Shown here: positions 8,681-18,206 of the stretch, piece by piece
Position numbering within the stretch: position 1 is the stretch's first letter
Layout of the letters: each line of letters opens with the position of its first letter
Assembly (NCBI RefSeq): GCF_002795845.1
Contig: NZ_CP011797.1
Coordinates: 767,501-831,500, forward strand
Direction of reading: 5' to 3'
Source of the DNA: Reinekea forsetii
GTDB taxonomy: Bacteria; Pseudomonadota; Gammaproteobacteria; Pseudomonadales; Natronospirillaceae
DNA: 64,000 nt
The notes under the pieces: generated by a model
The model's database searches: none
Seen by the model: only the letters and a program-made list of their open reading frames with translations
Told to the model about the DNA's origin: nothing
Made by a program: the position numbers and the translations under genes

Positions 8681-8953
8681 TTAGTTAGTCGAGCTTTGTG
8701 AGTCTTTTGCCACCGGGTTGGCATTCACGTAGTGCAGGTCGTTGGGCAAACGCCGATAGCCATAGAGTTCTTCGACAATGGTGTCGAGCAAGGTTAAATT
8801 TCGGTTGTCGACCGTGTTCACCAAGCGTCCGCGCTTGGCGCTGAGAATGGCCGCCGTTGCATGTTTTATCACCATAAAGGCAGTGTAACCCCGTTCTTTT
8901 AAGATTAGTGCTAACCGTCTTTTTTCCCAGTCAGAAAGCCCTTCAATAAACAT
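8681..8953 (-). CDS. Hypothetical protein, 90 residues
   Basis: A 90-residue protein beginning MFIEGLSDWEKRRLALILK. It is basic in the first half and has no signal peptide. I do not recognise the family. It sits upstream of rlmA on the same strand, about 50 bases away, and may share a transcript with it. Confidence 0.5.
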   Translation of the reverse strand: MFIEGLSDWEKRRLALILKERGYTAFMVIKHATAAILSAKRGRLVNTVDNRNLTLLDTIVEELYGYRRLPNDLHYVNANPVAKDSQSSTN

Positions 8954-9253
8954 AGATGCAATTCCATTGGCTACTTGTACTCAATAAAACGACCTTAAAG
9001 TATTGGTCGTCATGCGCGCCGCAGAATAGCCTGCCGACCTCCTTTATGCGAATCAGATCTCACTTTTAGGCCTGTCTTGTTTGATTTTTGTGATGTGTAT
9101 CAAAAAAATTAAAATGGGTCGCACGCCTGAGCTGCAAAGGCGAAAAGACCGCGCGCATAAAAACTATCAGTGGCCCGGACGTGGGCTGTGGTGCCTGTCT
9201 GGGTTCCAGATTGGCAGGGCAAGCCAAACCGATTGGCGCGGCTTGGCTTCTGT
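8954..9253. other. 300-bp intergenic stretch without a gene
   Basis: This stretch lies between the end of a glycosyltransferase gene and the start of the 90-residue hypothetical gene, both on the minus strand. It should carry the promoter of the latter. A TTGAT and an ATCAA half-site occur near 9080-9105 but are 13 bases apart rather than 4, so they are not an FNR box. I see nothing else recognisable. Confidence 0.4.
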
Positions 9254-10558
9254 TTAGCGGGGCAGGATAGGGACAATAGTGCTTGTATTACTGGGGCTTG
9301 GGTTTGCGGGGACTGCCGCGCTGGGCATCGGTTCGCGTTGCAATTGGTTTTTCAGCTCGATCCAGCGACTCATATATTCGGTGGCCCTATATTGATTTTG
9401 CGTCAATAGCCGGCCCCAAAAGTTGGCCTGGCGGTGTTCGCTCAGGGTCGCCCGAATTTGATCCACGCGCTCGAGAAAGGGTTGTGCAAACAGGTTCCGA
9501 GCAAAATTCTGTTCCAGAATTCGATAGCCATTGCTCTGCAACTCGGCCCAGCGTGCTGAATCGTGATAGGCGGCCGCCACCAATTGAGCAAACTCACTGG
9601 GGTTGGCACTGGGTCGATAGCCGAGCTGGCTTTCGCTCGCCATGGCCTCGGCGCCAATTGGGGTGGTCAGGGTGGGTGTCCCGGTGAGCCAGCCTTCGAG
9701 GATCTTGCCCTTTTGGCCCGCGCCAAAGCGCAGCGGCGCAAGATTGAGTCGATACTGGCTGAGCGTTGCCAGGGCATCGGCACTGCGACCCTTGATGAAA
9801 AATCGGTCTTTGCGCGCCTGCAGCTGATTCATGGCATGGTCGGCATAGGCGCCATAGACGTGCATTTCGCACTTGTTCGGCAAGAGGGGACGCAGGATCG
9901 GCCAGATAACCGTCTTCAGCCAGCGGGTCGCGTCTCGATTCGGCTCGTGCTTAAAGCCACCAATCATCACCAAATGTTCTCGAGCGTCAAAGCCCGGTTG
10001 CCTGAGTGGATCCGGTGGTGTCACCAGGAAGGGCAGGTAAAGCAGTTTGTCCCGGCTGATATGAAAGTGTTGGTGCAATAGGTCAATTTCCGTTTGGGAA
10101 ATCATCACGCTGATATCGGTTCGACTGATGGCCGCGATTTCGCGCAGGGCGATTGCATTAAAGAGATCGATCGGTTGTGCATCTTTGAGAGCCGTCTCAC
10201 GTGCCACGCGCAAACAATGCAGGTCGCTGGTGTCGATCAGGGTCATGGCCTGCGGAAGCTGGGTCTGAACGCGCCAGCCGAACTGTTCTTCCATAACAAA
10301 ACGGTCATAGATAACGATGGCTGGCGCTAAGTCCGCTAGCCAAGGGTCAAAGTCGGCGTCATTGACGGCAATGGCATGAGTCTGGATACCCAGAGCACTC
10401 AGGTCGGTCTGAAAGGGCGTCGGTTCAGCCGCGCAGGCCACATGAATGACATAACCGCGCGTCTGCAGCAACGCCAGTAGGTCCAGACTGCGTCGGCCAG
10501 CCGCTGTGGAGTTCGGTTCGGGCCAATTTTTGGCGATTAACAGAACGGACTCAGACAT
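9254..10558 (-). CDS. Glycosyltransferase, group 1-like (GT-B fold)
   Basis: A protein of about 434 residues with a two-domain GT-B layout. The N-terminus (SVLLIAKNWPEPNSTAAGRRSLDLL, split around residue 10) is the usual first Rossmann strand. The C-terminal domain contains LVMIGGFKHEPNRDATRW, MHVYGAY, and LAPLRFGAGQKGKILEGW, followed by TPIGAEAM; together these form the nucleotide-sugar site with the Glu-x7-Glu-type region of GT4 enzymes. The sugar and acceptor are unknown. I prefer the ATG at 10558 to a TTG two codons upstream. No polysaccharide gene flanks it. Confidence 0.75.
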   Translation of the reverse strand: MSESVLLIAKNWPEPNSTAAGRRSLDLLALLQTRGYVIHVACAAEPTPFQTDLSALGIQTHAIAVNDADFDPWLADLAPAIVIYDRFVMEEQFGWRVQTQLPQAMTLIDTSDLHCLRVARETALKDAQPIDLFNAIALREIAAISRTDISVMISQTEIDLLHQHFHISRDKLLYLPFLVTPPDPLRQPGFDAREHLVMIGGFKHEPNRDATRWLKTVIWPILRPLLPNKCEMHVYGAYADHAMNQLQARKDRFFIKGRSADALATLSQYRLNLAPLRFGAGQKGKILEGWLTGTPTLTTPIGAEAMASESQLGYRPSANPSEFAQLVAAAYHDSARWAELQSNGYRILEQNFARNLFAQPFLERVDQIRATLSEHRQANFWGRLLTQNQYRATEYMSRWIELKNQLQREPMPSAAVPANPSPSNTSTIVPILPR

Positions 10559-10700
10559 GGGCAAGCATTACAAAAAGGCACAAAAGTGAAATCTCCAAAT
10601 AGACAAAGTGGCCTACAGTTAAGCAGTGATGATCCGCTGGCACTGTCTGCTCGACACTGGATCGGCATGGCACGCGATCCGCAGTGTAATGGAGGACAGC

Positions 10701-11201
10701 ATGAAACGCCTGTACTATCTCACCGATCAACTGGACTACGCAGAGCACATTTCCGAAGAGCTGGTCCGCAATGGCATTGATTTTAATCAAATACATGTGC
10801 TCAGTAAGGGCTCCGGTGGGCTGGTGACTCGACACCTAAACGGCTTAAACATTTTCGATCGGCTTGAACGTGTTCGCAGGGCCTTAAATGGCCTATTGAT
10901 CGGCTTGTTGATGGCCGCCATGGCCCTGCTGTTCGGCCATTTCGGACTCGGTCTGGTCTACTCTGGCATCGCCCAATTTGCCTTGGTTGTATTGCTCTTG
11001 TTGTTTAGCACCTGGGTCGGCACCCTGGTGAGTTTTACCCCTGAAAATGTTCATTTGCGCCATTTTCATCGCGAAATTAATGCCGGCCGCTACCTGGTGA
11101 TGATCGATGTCGGGATCCATCAGGAACGAAGTGTGCACAGCCTGATCGATTGTCTCAACGAAGCCCAATACAGTGGTGCTGACGAACAGCTGCTGAGCTA
11201 G
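10701..11201 (+). CDS. DUF1269-like small membrane protein
   Basis: A 166-residue protein. The start at 10701 is chosen because a strong GGAGG lies ten bases upstream (10691). The N-terminal 60 residues (LYYLTDQLDYAEHISEELVR, IHVLSKGSGGL) resemble the cytoplasmic ferredoxin-like portion of DUF1269-type proteins. Two membrane spans follow (about residues 65-85 and 90-112). The C-terminal part contains GRYLVMIDVGIHQE, another strand of the soluble domain. Function is unknown; such proteins have been linked to general stress responses. Confidence 0.65.
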   Translation: MKRLYYLTDQLDYAEHISEELVRNGIDFNQIHVLSKGSGGLVTRHLNGLNIFDRLERVRRALNGLLIGLLMAAMALLFGHFGLGLVYSGIAQFALVVLLLLFSTWVGTLVSFTPENVHLRHFHREINAGRYLVMIDVGIHQERSVHSLIDCLNEAQYSGADEQLLS

Positions 11202-11422
11202 TTATGGACGCCACATCGGTGCCATTAAAAAATTCATTAGCGGACAGTTGACGCGGCAATAACAACTCAAATATAGTTATCTCCTAGCTGGAAAATGTGT
11301 CTTATCTACGTCACTTCGAAGTTTGAGATTTAGCTCCGTCCTGTTGTTTATAAGTAAATGCAATATTCTAGTCTACCCGCCCAATGGGCATTCTTTTACT
11401 CATAGATTAATAGGAAAATATC

Positions 11423-11632
11423 ATGACCGATTCAGTAACTGGCACCGTTAAATGGTTTAACGAAACGAAAGGCTTTGGCTTTATTGAACAAGAAGGCGGC
11501 CCGGATGTGTTTGCCCATTTCAGTGCCATCGCCGGTGGTGGCTTTAAAACCTTGGCCGAAGGCGATAAGGTGAAGTTTAACGTCACCCAAGGTCAAAAAG
11601 GCCCGCAAGCCGAGAACATCGAAAAGATCTAA
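11423..11632 (+). CDS. Cold-shock protein, CspA family
   Basis: A 69-residue single cold-shock domain. RNP1 is KGFGFIEQ and RNP2 is DVFAHFSAI, with the conserved [14 protein letters not shown] opening. It binds single-stranded RNA or DNA and acts as an RNA chaperone. It stands alone, with about 220 bases of AT-rich sequence upstream that could hold the long 5' leader typical of cold-inducible csp genes, and a strong terminator right after the stop. Confidence 0.95.
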   Translation: MTDSVTGTVKWFNETKGFGFIEQEGGPDVFAHFSAIAGGGFKTLAEGDKVKFNVTQGQKGPQAENIEKI

Positions 11633-11652
11633 TTTATCGATTTTTTAGTAAT

Positions 11653-11681
11653 AAAAGGCGCCATGTATGCGCCTTTTTTTT
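11653..11681 (+). terminator. Rho-independent terminator of the csp gene
   Basis: Perfect arms AAAAGGCGC and GCGCCTTTT with a 7-base loop, followed by a run of eight T residues. It begins 20 bases after the stop codon. Confidence 0.92.
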
Positions 11682-11932
11682 ATCTTTTTTTTATCTAATG
11701 GCTAGTTTTTTTGATCGTTTAAAAAATCTTATCGTTAATTCCGTTTCCGCGTCAGCCCATACCATTCCGGCAGATAGACCATAAGCATCAACAGTTGGCA
11801 CATTCGCTGCTATACATCAGTTCAGGCGCAAAAAACCTCCCTTGTCTCGACCAGTCAGGCGGCTCTTGGTTCGTTTTGGTGCGCTAGAATTATACCCAGG
11901 CACTGTATTGGTTCATAAATGGTCAGTAACAC
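11682..11932. other. Promoter region of the permease-kinase gene
   Basis: Together with the csp terminator this makes a 300-base gap without a gene. The first part is T-rich, then base composition rises to the average. It should contain the promoter of the fused sensor gene. No operator could be identified by eye. Confidence 0.35.
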
Positions 11933-14900
11933 ATGACAGCGGTACCGGACGGCACAAAAAGTGCGCACAAAATTCTCAAGGTCCGGCGTCACTATAACCA
12001 GTGGGTGGCCGATCAGACCCTAGAAGACTATGCCCTGCGTTTTACCGCGCGCAAGGGCAGGACGATGAGCATTGGCATGGTCGGCCGCACGGCGCTCGGG
12101 GCGACCGCCTTCTTGGCTTTGGAAGCCTTGGCCGCTGCGGTGACGCTAGCCTATGGTTTCGTCAATGCCGTGGCCGCAATTCTAGTGGTCTGCCTGATCT
12201 TTTTTGTCACCGGTCTGCCGATCGCCTATTACAGTGCTAAGCACGGCTTGGACATCGACCTGCTGACCCGGGGGGCCGGTTTCGGTTACCTCGGTTCGAC
12301 CCTTACCTCGCTTATCTATGCCTCCTTTACCTTTATTTTTTTCGCCATCGAGGCGGCCATTCTCAGTTCCGCCCTGAACCTACTGTTTGGCATACCCTTG
12401 GCACTGGCCTACCTAATCTGTGCCGGTGCGGTTATACCCATTGTGATCCGTGGCATCACCGCGATCAGTCGATTTCAGCTGGGCACCCAAAGCCTGTGGC
12501 TGGTGCTGCAGATCGCGGCTCTCTTGGTGGTCGTGTTCAATGAATGGCAGCAATTGGGCGCCTGGGTCGACTACAGTCCGGTGTCTGTGCCGGGCAGTCA
12601 TCAATTCAATTGGGTGATGTTTGGCGCGGCTGCCTCGATTCTCTTTGCCTTGGTGGCGCAGATCGGCGAGCAGGTAGATTACCTGCGTTTTATGCCCGAA
12701 AAAACACCCGACAATAGCCGTCGCTGGTGGTTTTGGTTGGTCCTGGCCGGACCGGGTTGGGTCAGTGTGGGTTTAGTGAAGATGTTGCTTGGCTCCTTTC
12801 TGGCCTTTGTCGCCGTATCTCAGGGTATTGATGCTCTTAGTGCGGCCGATCCGACCCTGATGTATCAACGCGCCTTCGGTTATCTGATCCAGTCCGATCG
12901 TTTGGCGCTGATCTTGGCTGGGCTGATGGTGATCGTGTCACAGATGAAGATCAATGTAACCAATGCCTATGCCGGCTCCATTGCCTGGTCAAACTTCTTC
13001 TCGCGCCTAACCCATTCCCATCCCGGCCGGGTTGTCTGGCTGGTGTTCAATGTCGCATTGGCCCTGCTGCTGATGGAGCTGGGCGTGCACCAGGCGCTGG
13101 AGTCGGTGCTCAGTGTCTTTGCCCTGGTAGCGGTAAGCTGGCTCTGTTGTCTGTCGGCCGATCTGATGATCAATAAGCCGCTCGGGCTGAGCCCAAAACA
13201 GATCGAATTTAAACGCGGCCACCTTTATGACATCAATCCGGTTGGCACGGTCTCGATGGCGTTGGCCACGGCCGTTGGCCTCTGTGCCTACCTAGGCCTG
13301 TTCGGGGAGGGGCTGAAAACGCTCGGCCATTTTTTGAGTATTGCGACCAGCTTTGTGCTGGTGCCGCTTATCGCCTGGCTCACCGAAGGCAAATACTATC
13401 TGGCGCGCAGCGCACCGGAACCTATTGTTAGCACCTCCGATGAGCCGCCGTCGGCAGCGGTCGATCAGCATTGCAGCCTGTGCCAAAACCATTTCGAGCC
13501 GGAGGATGTGCTCTATTGTCCGGCGTATCAACAGACTATCTGCTCGCTCTGTTGTTCGTTAGATGCCCGTTGCTTAGACCAATGCAAACCGCCCGTCGAG
13601 GCTACTAGCACAACGTTGCGCTGGTTCAAGAAGGTGCTGCCGCCGTGGTTGACGGAACAGTTGCTGGGCCGTAGCGGTCAGTTTTTGATTTGGTTTGCCC
13701 TGGTAAATCTGTTTATCGGCGCCCTATTGGCGCTGATATACCGACATATGGAGCTGCAAGGGCACGGCGATTTGACCGTCTTCGCCAGCGGCCTGTGGAC
13801 CCTATTCTTTACCCTGATGATTGTCTCGGGTGTGGTGACTTGGTTATTTCTGCTCGCGCATGAGAGCCGAGTGGAAGCACAGCGGGAGTCGAACCTTCAG
13901 ACGCAAAAACTGATCGAGGAAATTGGCGCACACAAGTCCACCGACTCGCAGTTGCAACAGGCTAAGGAATTGGCCGAGCGGGCCAATGCCGCCAAGAGCC
14001 GATACCTATCGGGTATCAGTCATGAATTGCGTACCCCACTGCAATCGATCCTCGGCTATACCCAGCTGCTCAGTGACCGCAAGGACACCCCTAAAACGCA
14101 TCGGCCCGGTCTCAATACCATCCATCGCAGCGGTCAATATCTCGCCGACCTGATTGAGGGCCTGCTCGACGTCTCCAAGATTGAAGCCGGGCGGCTTAAC
14201 CTGCATATCAGCCAATTTGCCTTTCCGGGTCTGATTCATCAGCTTGCCTATATGTTTCAGATGCAAGCGCAGAGCAAGGGCATTGAACTCAAACTGGTGC
14301 TGCACGATCCTCTGCCCGACTGGGTTCGAGCAGATGAAAAACGCCTGCGCCAAGTGTTGATCAATCTGCTCAGCAATGCCATTAAATATACCGAGCAGGG
14401 GTCGGTTGAGTTTCATGTGCGCTATCGCAATCAGGTCGCGCAGTTCACGGTGATCGATACTGGCGTCGGCATCGCCGAGTCGGAACAGGAGCGCATTTTC
14501 TCGCCCTTCGAGCGAGTCCAAAATAGTGCTACGGCGCATGTGCCGGGCACCGGTTTGGGCCTGACCATCGTTAAACTCCTAGTGGAGATTATGGGCGGCG
14601 ATATTCAATTGACCTCGGCCCTAGGCACCGGCAGCCAATTTAAGGTCGCCCTGATGCTGCCTTGGGCCGAGCATGACCCGGCCGAGGTCGCGCCGCAGCG
14701 CCGTATTGAGGGCTACCAAGGGACCCGGCGCACCATTATGGTGGTCGATGACGATGCCACCGTGCGCGGCCTAATCAACGAACTGCTGCAACCGATAGGA
14801 TTTAATGTGCTCGAAGCGGTCAGTGCCGAGCAGTGTCTGGCGGACTTTGCCGGGTCCGGTGCCGACCTCTACATACTCGATGTCAATATGCCCGGCAAAA

Positions 14901-15370
14901 GTGGTTTTGAACTGACCGCCCTGTTACGCGCTGACGGCATCAAGGCACCCATCGTAATGCTCTCGGCCAACGCCCAAATACCCGACACCGATCGGCAACA
15001 ACAGTTGGGTTTCGATCAATATCTGGTTAAGCCGCTCGACAACTACCGACTGCTCAGCAGCCTAGCAACGCTACTCGAGGTGCACTGGCTCTACAGCGAC
15101 GACAATGCCGACAGTAGGGCGCCGCTCGACGAGCCTGCGACCAATGCTTATCAGCCGCCAGCCGCGCCAGCACCGATTCGTATTGTGCGGGGCCCGTTAT
15201 TGGAGGCTCTGTTCAGCGCGGCCGATATCGGCTACAAGCGTGGCATGCTCACTGCTCTAGCGGACCTGCACGACCAGGACGCGCTCGACCAAGCAGACTA
15301 TGACCGCTTGGTGGAGCGAGTCGAGCGGTTACAGTTTTCCCAACTCAGCAAGATGATAGAGGTAGTTTGA
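11933..15370 (+). CDS. NCS1-like permease / hybrid histidine kinase fusion
   Basis: A 1145-residue multidomain protein. Residues about 30-500 form an NCS1 (nucleobase/cation symporter)-like permease with about 12 membrane spans, opening with the family-like DYALRFTARKGRTMSIGMVG. Residues 514-552 hold a Cys-rich, zinc-ribbon-like segment (CSLCQNHF, then CSLCCSLDARC). Two more spans follow at about 585-640. The kinase core has the phospho-acceptor His697 in ISHELRTPL, an N box (LINLLSNAIKYTE, about 809), and G boxes DTGVGIAE and GTGLGL. A receiver domain begins near residue 935, with Asp983 as the phosphorylation site in LYILDVNMPG. The transporter domain probably senses or couples uptake of a nucleobase-like compound. 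The response-regulator gene follows after 3 bases. Confidence 0.88.
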   Translation: MTAVPDGTKSAHKILKVRRHYNQWVADQTLEDYALRFTARKGRTMSIGMVGRTALGATAFLALEALAAAVTLAYGFVNAVAAILVVCLIFFVTGLPIAYYSAKHGLDIDLLTRGAGFGYLGSTLTSLIYASFTFIFFAIEAAILSSALNLLFGIPLALAYLICAGAVIPIVIRGITAISRFQLGTQSLWLVLQIAALLVVVFNEWQQLGAWVDYSPVSVPGSHQFNWVMFGAAASILFALVAQIGEQVDYLRFMPEKTPDNSRRWWFWLVLAGPGWVSVGLVKMLLGSFLAFVAVSQGIDALSAADPTLMYQRAFGYLIQSDRLALILAGLMVIVSQMKINVTNAYAGSIAWSNFFSRLTHSHPGRVVWLVFNVALALLLMELGVHQALESVLSVFALVAVSWLCCLSADLMINKPLGLSPKQIEFKRGHLYDINPVGTVSMALATAVGLCAYLGLFGEGLKTLGHFLSIATSFVLVPLIAWLTEGKYYLARSAPEPIVSTSDEPPSAAVDQHCSLCQNHFEPEDVLYCPAYQQTICSLCCSLDARCLDQCKPPVEATSTTLRWFKKVLPPWLTEQLLGRSGQFLIWFALVNLFIGALLALIYRHMELQGHGDLTVFASGLWTLFFTLMIVSGVVTWLFLLAHESRVEAQRESNLQTQKLIEEIGAHKSTDSQLQQAKELAERANAAKSRYLSGISHELRTPLQSILGYTQLLSDRKDTPKTHRPGLNTIHRSGQYLADLIEGLLDVSKIEAGRLNLHISQFAFPGLIHQLAYMFQMQAQSKGIELKLVLHDPLPDWVRADEKRLRQVLINLLSNAIKYTEQGSVEFHVRYRNQVAQFTVIDTGVGIAESEQERIFSPFERVQNSATAHVPGTGLGLTIVKLLVEIMGGDIQLTSALGTGSQFKVALMLPWAEHDPAEVAPQRRIEGYQGTRRTIMVVDDDATVRGLINELLQPIGFNVLEAVSAEQCLADFAGSGADLYILDVNMPGKSGFELTALLRADGIKAPIVMLSANAQIPDTDRQQQLGFDQYLVKPLDNYRLLSSLATLLEVHWLYSDDNADSRAPLDEPATNAYQPPAAPAPIRIVRGPLLEALFSAADIGYKRGMLTALADLHDQDALDQADYDRLVERVERLQFSQLSKMIEVV

Positions 15371-15373
15371 TCG

Positions 15374-16291
15374 ATGAATGGCAATCTAAGAGGCACACTG
15401 GTGCTGGCCGTTGACGACTCCCCCGACGCCCTGGCCATGGTGCACGATGCCCTTGAATCCAGCGGTATGGATGTATTGGTGGCCCTGGAAGGCAAGCAAG
15501 CGCTGGCGATCGCCGAACGGATGAAACCGGATATGATCTTGCTCGATGCCTTGATGCCGGTAATGGACGGTTTTGAAACCTGCCGGCAATTGAAGAGCAA
15601 TGCCTTGCTCGCTGACATACCGGTGATCTTCATGACCGGCCTAGGCGACAGTGAGGATGTGGTGCGCGGTTTGGAAGCCGGCGGTGTGGATTACCTGACC
15701 AAACCCATTAACCCGGCGGTGCTGGTGGCGCGGATCCGGGTGCATCTGACCAATGCCCGACTGACCCGCAGTGCCTATGGTGCGCTGGACACAGCCGGAC
15801 AAAATCTGCTCTCGGTCAACGATCGCGGTGAACAGAATTGGGCCACGCCGCAAGCTTACACCCTGTTGGCGAAGGCCCATCTGGCCGCTCCGGAGCACTA
15901 TGCCCTGGTTGCTGACCAGATTCGCATCTGGTTGCGTCACCAACCGGCCGTGGGCCAGACATTGGTCCTGGCCGAACTGGATTATCCGCTCACCATCCGG
16001 ATGATTTCGACTCAAGATGGTGAATGCATTGTGCGGCTCATCGACGGTCAACGCGCCACAGGTCCGGCCCTATTAAAACAACAGTTAGAGCTGACCGAGC
16101 GCGAGTCGGAAGTGATTTTTTGGATTGCCCAGGGCAAAACCAATCGTGAGGTGGCCGAGATTTTGAGTATGAGCCCGCGCACGGTAAACAAGCATCTGGA
16201 GCAGATTTTCAGTAAGCTCCAGGTCGACAATCGCACTAGTGCCGCCGCCCTGGCCCTGAAGGCATTGGCCCAGGCTGAAGCACTGATTTAG
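15374..16291 (+). CDS. Response regulator, REC plus LuxR-type HTH
   Basis: A 305-residue protein. The receiver domain (residues about 10-125) has an acidic pocket in VLAVDDSPD and the phospho-acceptor Asp58 in MILLDALMPVMDG; the conserved Lys is in YLTKPINP. A linker of about 100 residues leads to a LuxR-type helix-turn-helix at about residues 235-300 (LTEREsEVIFWIAQGKTNREVAEIL). It starts 3 bases after the stop of the permease-kinase, preceded by GAGGTAG, so it is the evident partner of that sensor and likely DNA-binding output of the phosphorelay. Targets are unknown. Confidence 0.92.
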   Translation: MNGNLRGTLVLAVDDSPDALAMVHDALESSGMDVLVALEGKQALAIAERMKPDMILLDALMPVMDGFETCRQLKSNALLADIPVIFMTGLGDSEDVVRGLEAGGVDYLTKPINPAVLVARIRVHLTNARLTRSAYGALDTAGQNLLSVNDRGEQNWATPQAYTLLAKAHLAAPEHYALVADQIRIWLRHQPAVGQTLVLAELDYPLTIRMISTQDGECIVRLIDGQRATGPALLKQQLELTERESEVIFWIAQGKTNREVAEILSMSPRTVNKHLEQIFSKLQVDNRTSAAALALKALAQAEALI

Positions 16292-16361
16292 GTTTTTATG
16301 AGCTGGTTAATGGCACATATTCTCAAAGTGCCTGCCCCAATAGCACGTATCTCAGCCAAGC

Positions 16362-16390
16362 AAAAAAAAGACGCTCAAAGGCGCCCTTTG
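16362..16390 (-). terminator. Terminator of the choice-of-anchor I gene
   Basis: On the minus strand the arms CAAAGG and CCTTTG (loop GCG) are followed shortly by a run of eight T residues. It lies 20 bases past the stop of the minus-strand gene, in a convergent gap. Confidence 0.7.
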
Positions 16391-16409
16391 GCATCATTAG
16401 GTTAGAGCC

Positions 16410-18140
16410 CTAGCGCACTTCATAGATGGTCGTGGTACCACTCACCTCGTTACCGATCAGCAACAGGGCTGTTCCGTTCGGGCTGTCTTTGGCCTTTACA
16501 AAGGCGAAGCCTTCAGGGCCCAAGTCGCCGGCATCGACACCCTCACCCGGTGTTACCGACATATCCCGATTGCTGGTGTATTCGACAAAGGCGGGCGCAA
16601 AGGGATTGCTGATATCAAATACCATAATGCCACCTTGGCGCTCTAAACCGACGAAGGCGTAAGTGCGCTCGCCGATCTGACCTACGGCCAGACCCTCAGG
16701 TTCAGGGCCCTTGTTGTCACTGCGGTTTTCGACACTGTTCTTGTCGTTGGACAGATTGAAAAATAGGGGTGAACGGTCGGCAATTATTTGCTCGATCTGA
16801 TCACCGGAATCGAACACCTGTTTACCGTTGGCCGTCCAGATACTGAACGAGCGCGCACCGTAGGCGTAAATCGCCTCATAAGCACCGTCGGCATTGGCAT
16901 CGCCATGGGTCTTGGTAACGGTCAGGTCGCCAATGCCTTTGCCATTTTGCAGCATGGCAATTTGCGCAGCACTGAATTGTTTGGTGTCTAGGTTGAGATC
17001 TTCCAGAGAGATCTCATCGCTATAGGACAGGCACTCGTCGTCGCCCAGGTCGGTATGGCTGGCGTTTAGACAGCTGGCGCTGTCAGCGCTGTAAATGTAC
17101 TCGCGGCCATCGCCCTCGTTAGCGGTCACCAAATAGGTGTTGCCATTAAAGGTGTAGGAGTCGATCGAGTCGGGCATATACATGCCAAAGATAGGCAGGC
17201 TTTCTATCACCGGTACCTGGTCATTCTTGTTGGCGTCCAGACCCATACCCTGGAGACTATGGTCTTTAAAGCCCAGCGCTGCAATCTTGGTCACGGTCGC
17301 GGTGGCAATATCCACCAAGGCGATTGCGTTGTTCTCTTGCAGGCTAACATAAGCCGTTGTGCCATCCGCGGAGATGGTGATGTATTCCGGCTCCAAATCC
17401 ATCGCTACGGTCGCACCCGGACCGAAAATTCGCACGCCATCTGCCCGTAAGCTTTCGATTTGCGCGTTAAATGCGCGGAATCCGGCCTGCTTAACCGTAG
17501 CAGAGGCCACGCCCGCGGTTAGATTTACCACGGTAATTGAGCCTTCGGGATCATTCTTATAATCGCCACTGGGCTCACCTTCGTTCGCGCTCAATAGATA
17601 GTTGCCATCGGGTGAGAACTTCACCATGTCGGGTAAAGCGCCAGCCATAAAGGCGACGGCGAAGCTGTTGTCGTCGGTGTTGTACAAGTAGATACGTCCT
17701 GCAGCCTGTTTGTTGTCAGCCTCCACTGCAACTGCCAATAGGCCATTGGCCACGGCCACACTATTGGCACCGCCACTGGTGAACGTGGCGCTGTCCTGAT
17801 CGAATACCGCCAAGGTCGTGAGCTTGACTGGGGCTGCTGGGTCGGTCAAATCGAGCACGTCTATGGTGTTGTCACCGGAATTGATCACAAAGACCTTATG
17901 GGTAGCTTTGTCAAATGCGACTATTTCTGCCCCGCCATCTGCGAAGATGCCTGATTCATAGCGACCTACCTGGATCAAATGCCCTGTGCTCACTGCTTGA
18001 ATCGCATTGGTCATTTTGTTCGACGGGTGCAATGCACTCGCCATGCTGTTAGAGGTCACCGCACAGGCAATCAATAAAAATGGCGTCACTAGGGCGCCCT
18101 GAAAATATTTCCGATAAGATAGGTCCACAGCAGATAATTC
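16410..18140 (-). CDS. Secreted choice-of-anchor I domain protein
   Basis: About 576 residues. An ATG at 18140 is preferred to a TTG at 18176, which is 12 codons upstream. The N-terminus has a signal peptide whose hydrophobic core is GALVTPFLLIACAVTSNSMA. The mature part is a beta-propeller-like domain of the choice-of-anchor I type, recognisable from DMEPEYITISADGTTAYVSL, the YLVTANEGDGREY motif, PEGLAVGQIGERTYAFVGLE and GPEGFAFV. Repeated DG, NDN and acidic turns suggest calcium binding. Such proteins are exported and often found with alkaline phosphatase-type enzymes; no catalytic role is established. A possible Pho-box lies upstream. Confidence 0.8.
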   Translation of the reverse strand, partial: ELSAVDLSYRKYFQGALVTPFLLIACAVTSNSMASALHPSNKMTNAIQAVSTGHLIQVGRYESGIFADGGAEIVAFDKATHKVFVINSGDNTIDVLDLTDPAAPVKLTTLAVFDQDSATFTSGGANSVAVANGLLAVAVEADNKQAAGRIYLYNTDDNSFAVAFMAGALPDMVKFSPDGNYLLSANEGEPSGDYKNDPEGSITVVNLTAGVASATVKQAGFRAFNAQIESLRADGVRIFGPGATVAMDLEPEYITISADGTTAYVSLQENNAIALVDIATATVTKIAALGFKDHSLQGMGLDANKNDQVPVIESLPIFGMYMPDSIDSYTFNGNTYLVTANEGDGREYIYSADSASCLNASHTDLGDDECLSYSDEISLEDLNLDTKQFSAAQIAMLQNGKGIGDLTVTKTHGDANADGAYEAIYAYGARSFSIWTANGKQVFDSGDQIEQIIADRSPLFFNLSNDKNSVENRSDNKGPEPEGLAVGQIGERTYAFVGLERQGGIMVFDISNPFAPAFVEYTSNRDMSVTPGEGVDAGDLGPEGFAFVKAKDSPNGTALLLIGNEVSGTTTIYEVR

Positions 18141-18188
18141 CATTTGGTTAAGAAGTCCCTGAGAATAGGGTTTCAATATGACGAGCTC

Positions 18189-18206
18189 GTTACAGTGTTA
18201 TGAAGG
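18189..18206 (-). promoter_or_regulatory. Possible Pho-box upstream of exported protein
   Basis: Read on the minus strand, CCTTCATAACACTGTAAC matches 13 of 18 positions of the two-repeat Pho-box consensus (CTGTCATAAAACTGTCAT). It lies about 50 bases upstream of the preferred ATG. The match is suggestive only. Confidence 0.3.

Noticed and set aside
9080-9105. FNR-like site (TTGAT and ATCAA)
   Set aside because: The half-sites are 13 bases apart instead of 4.
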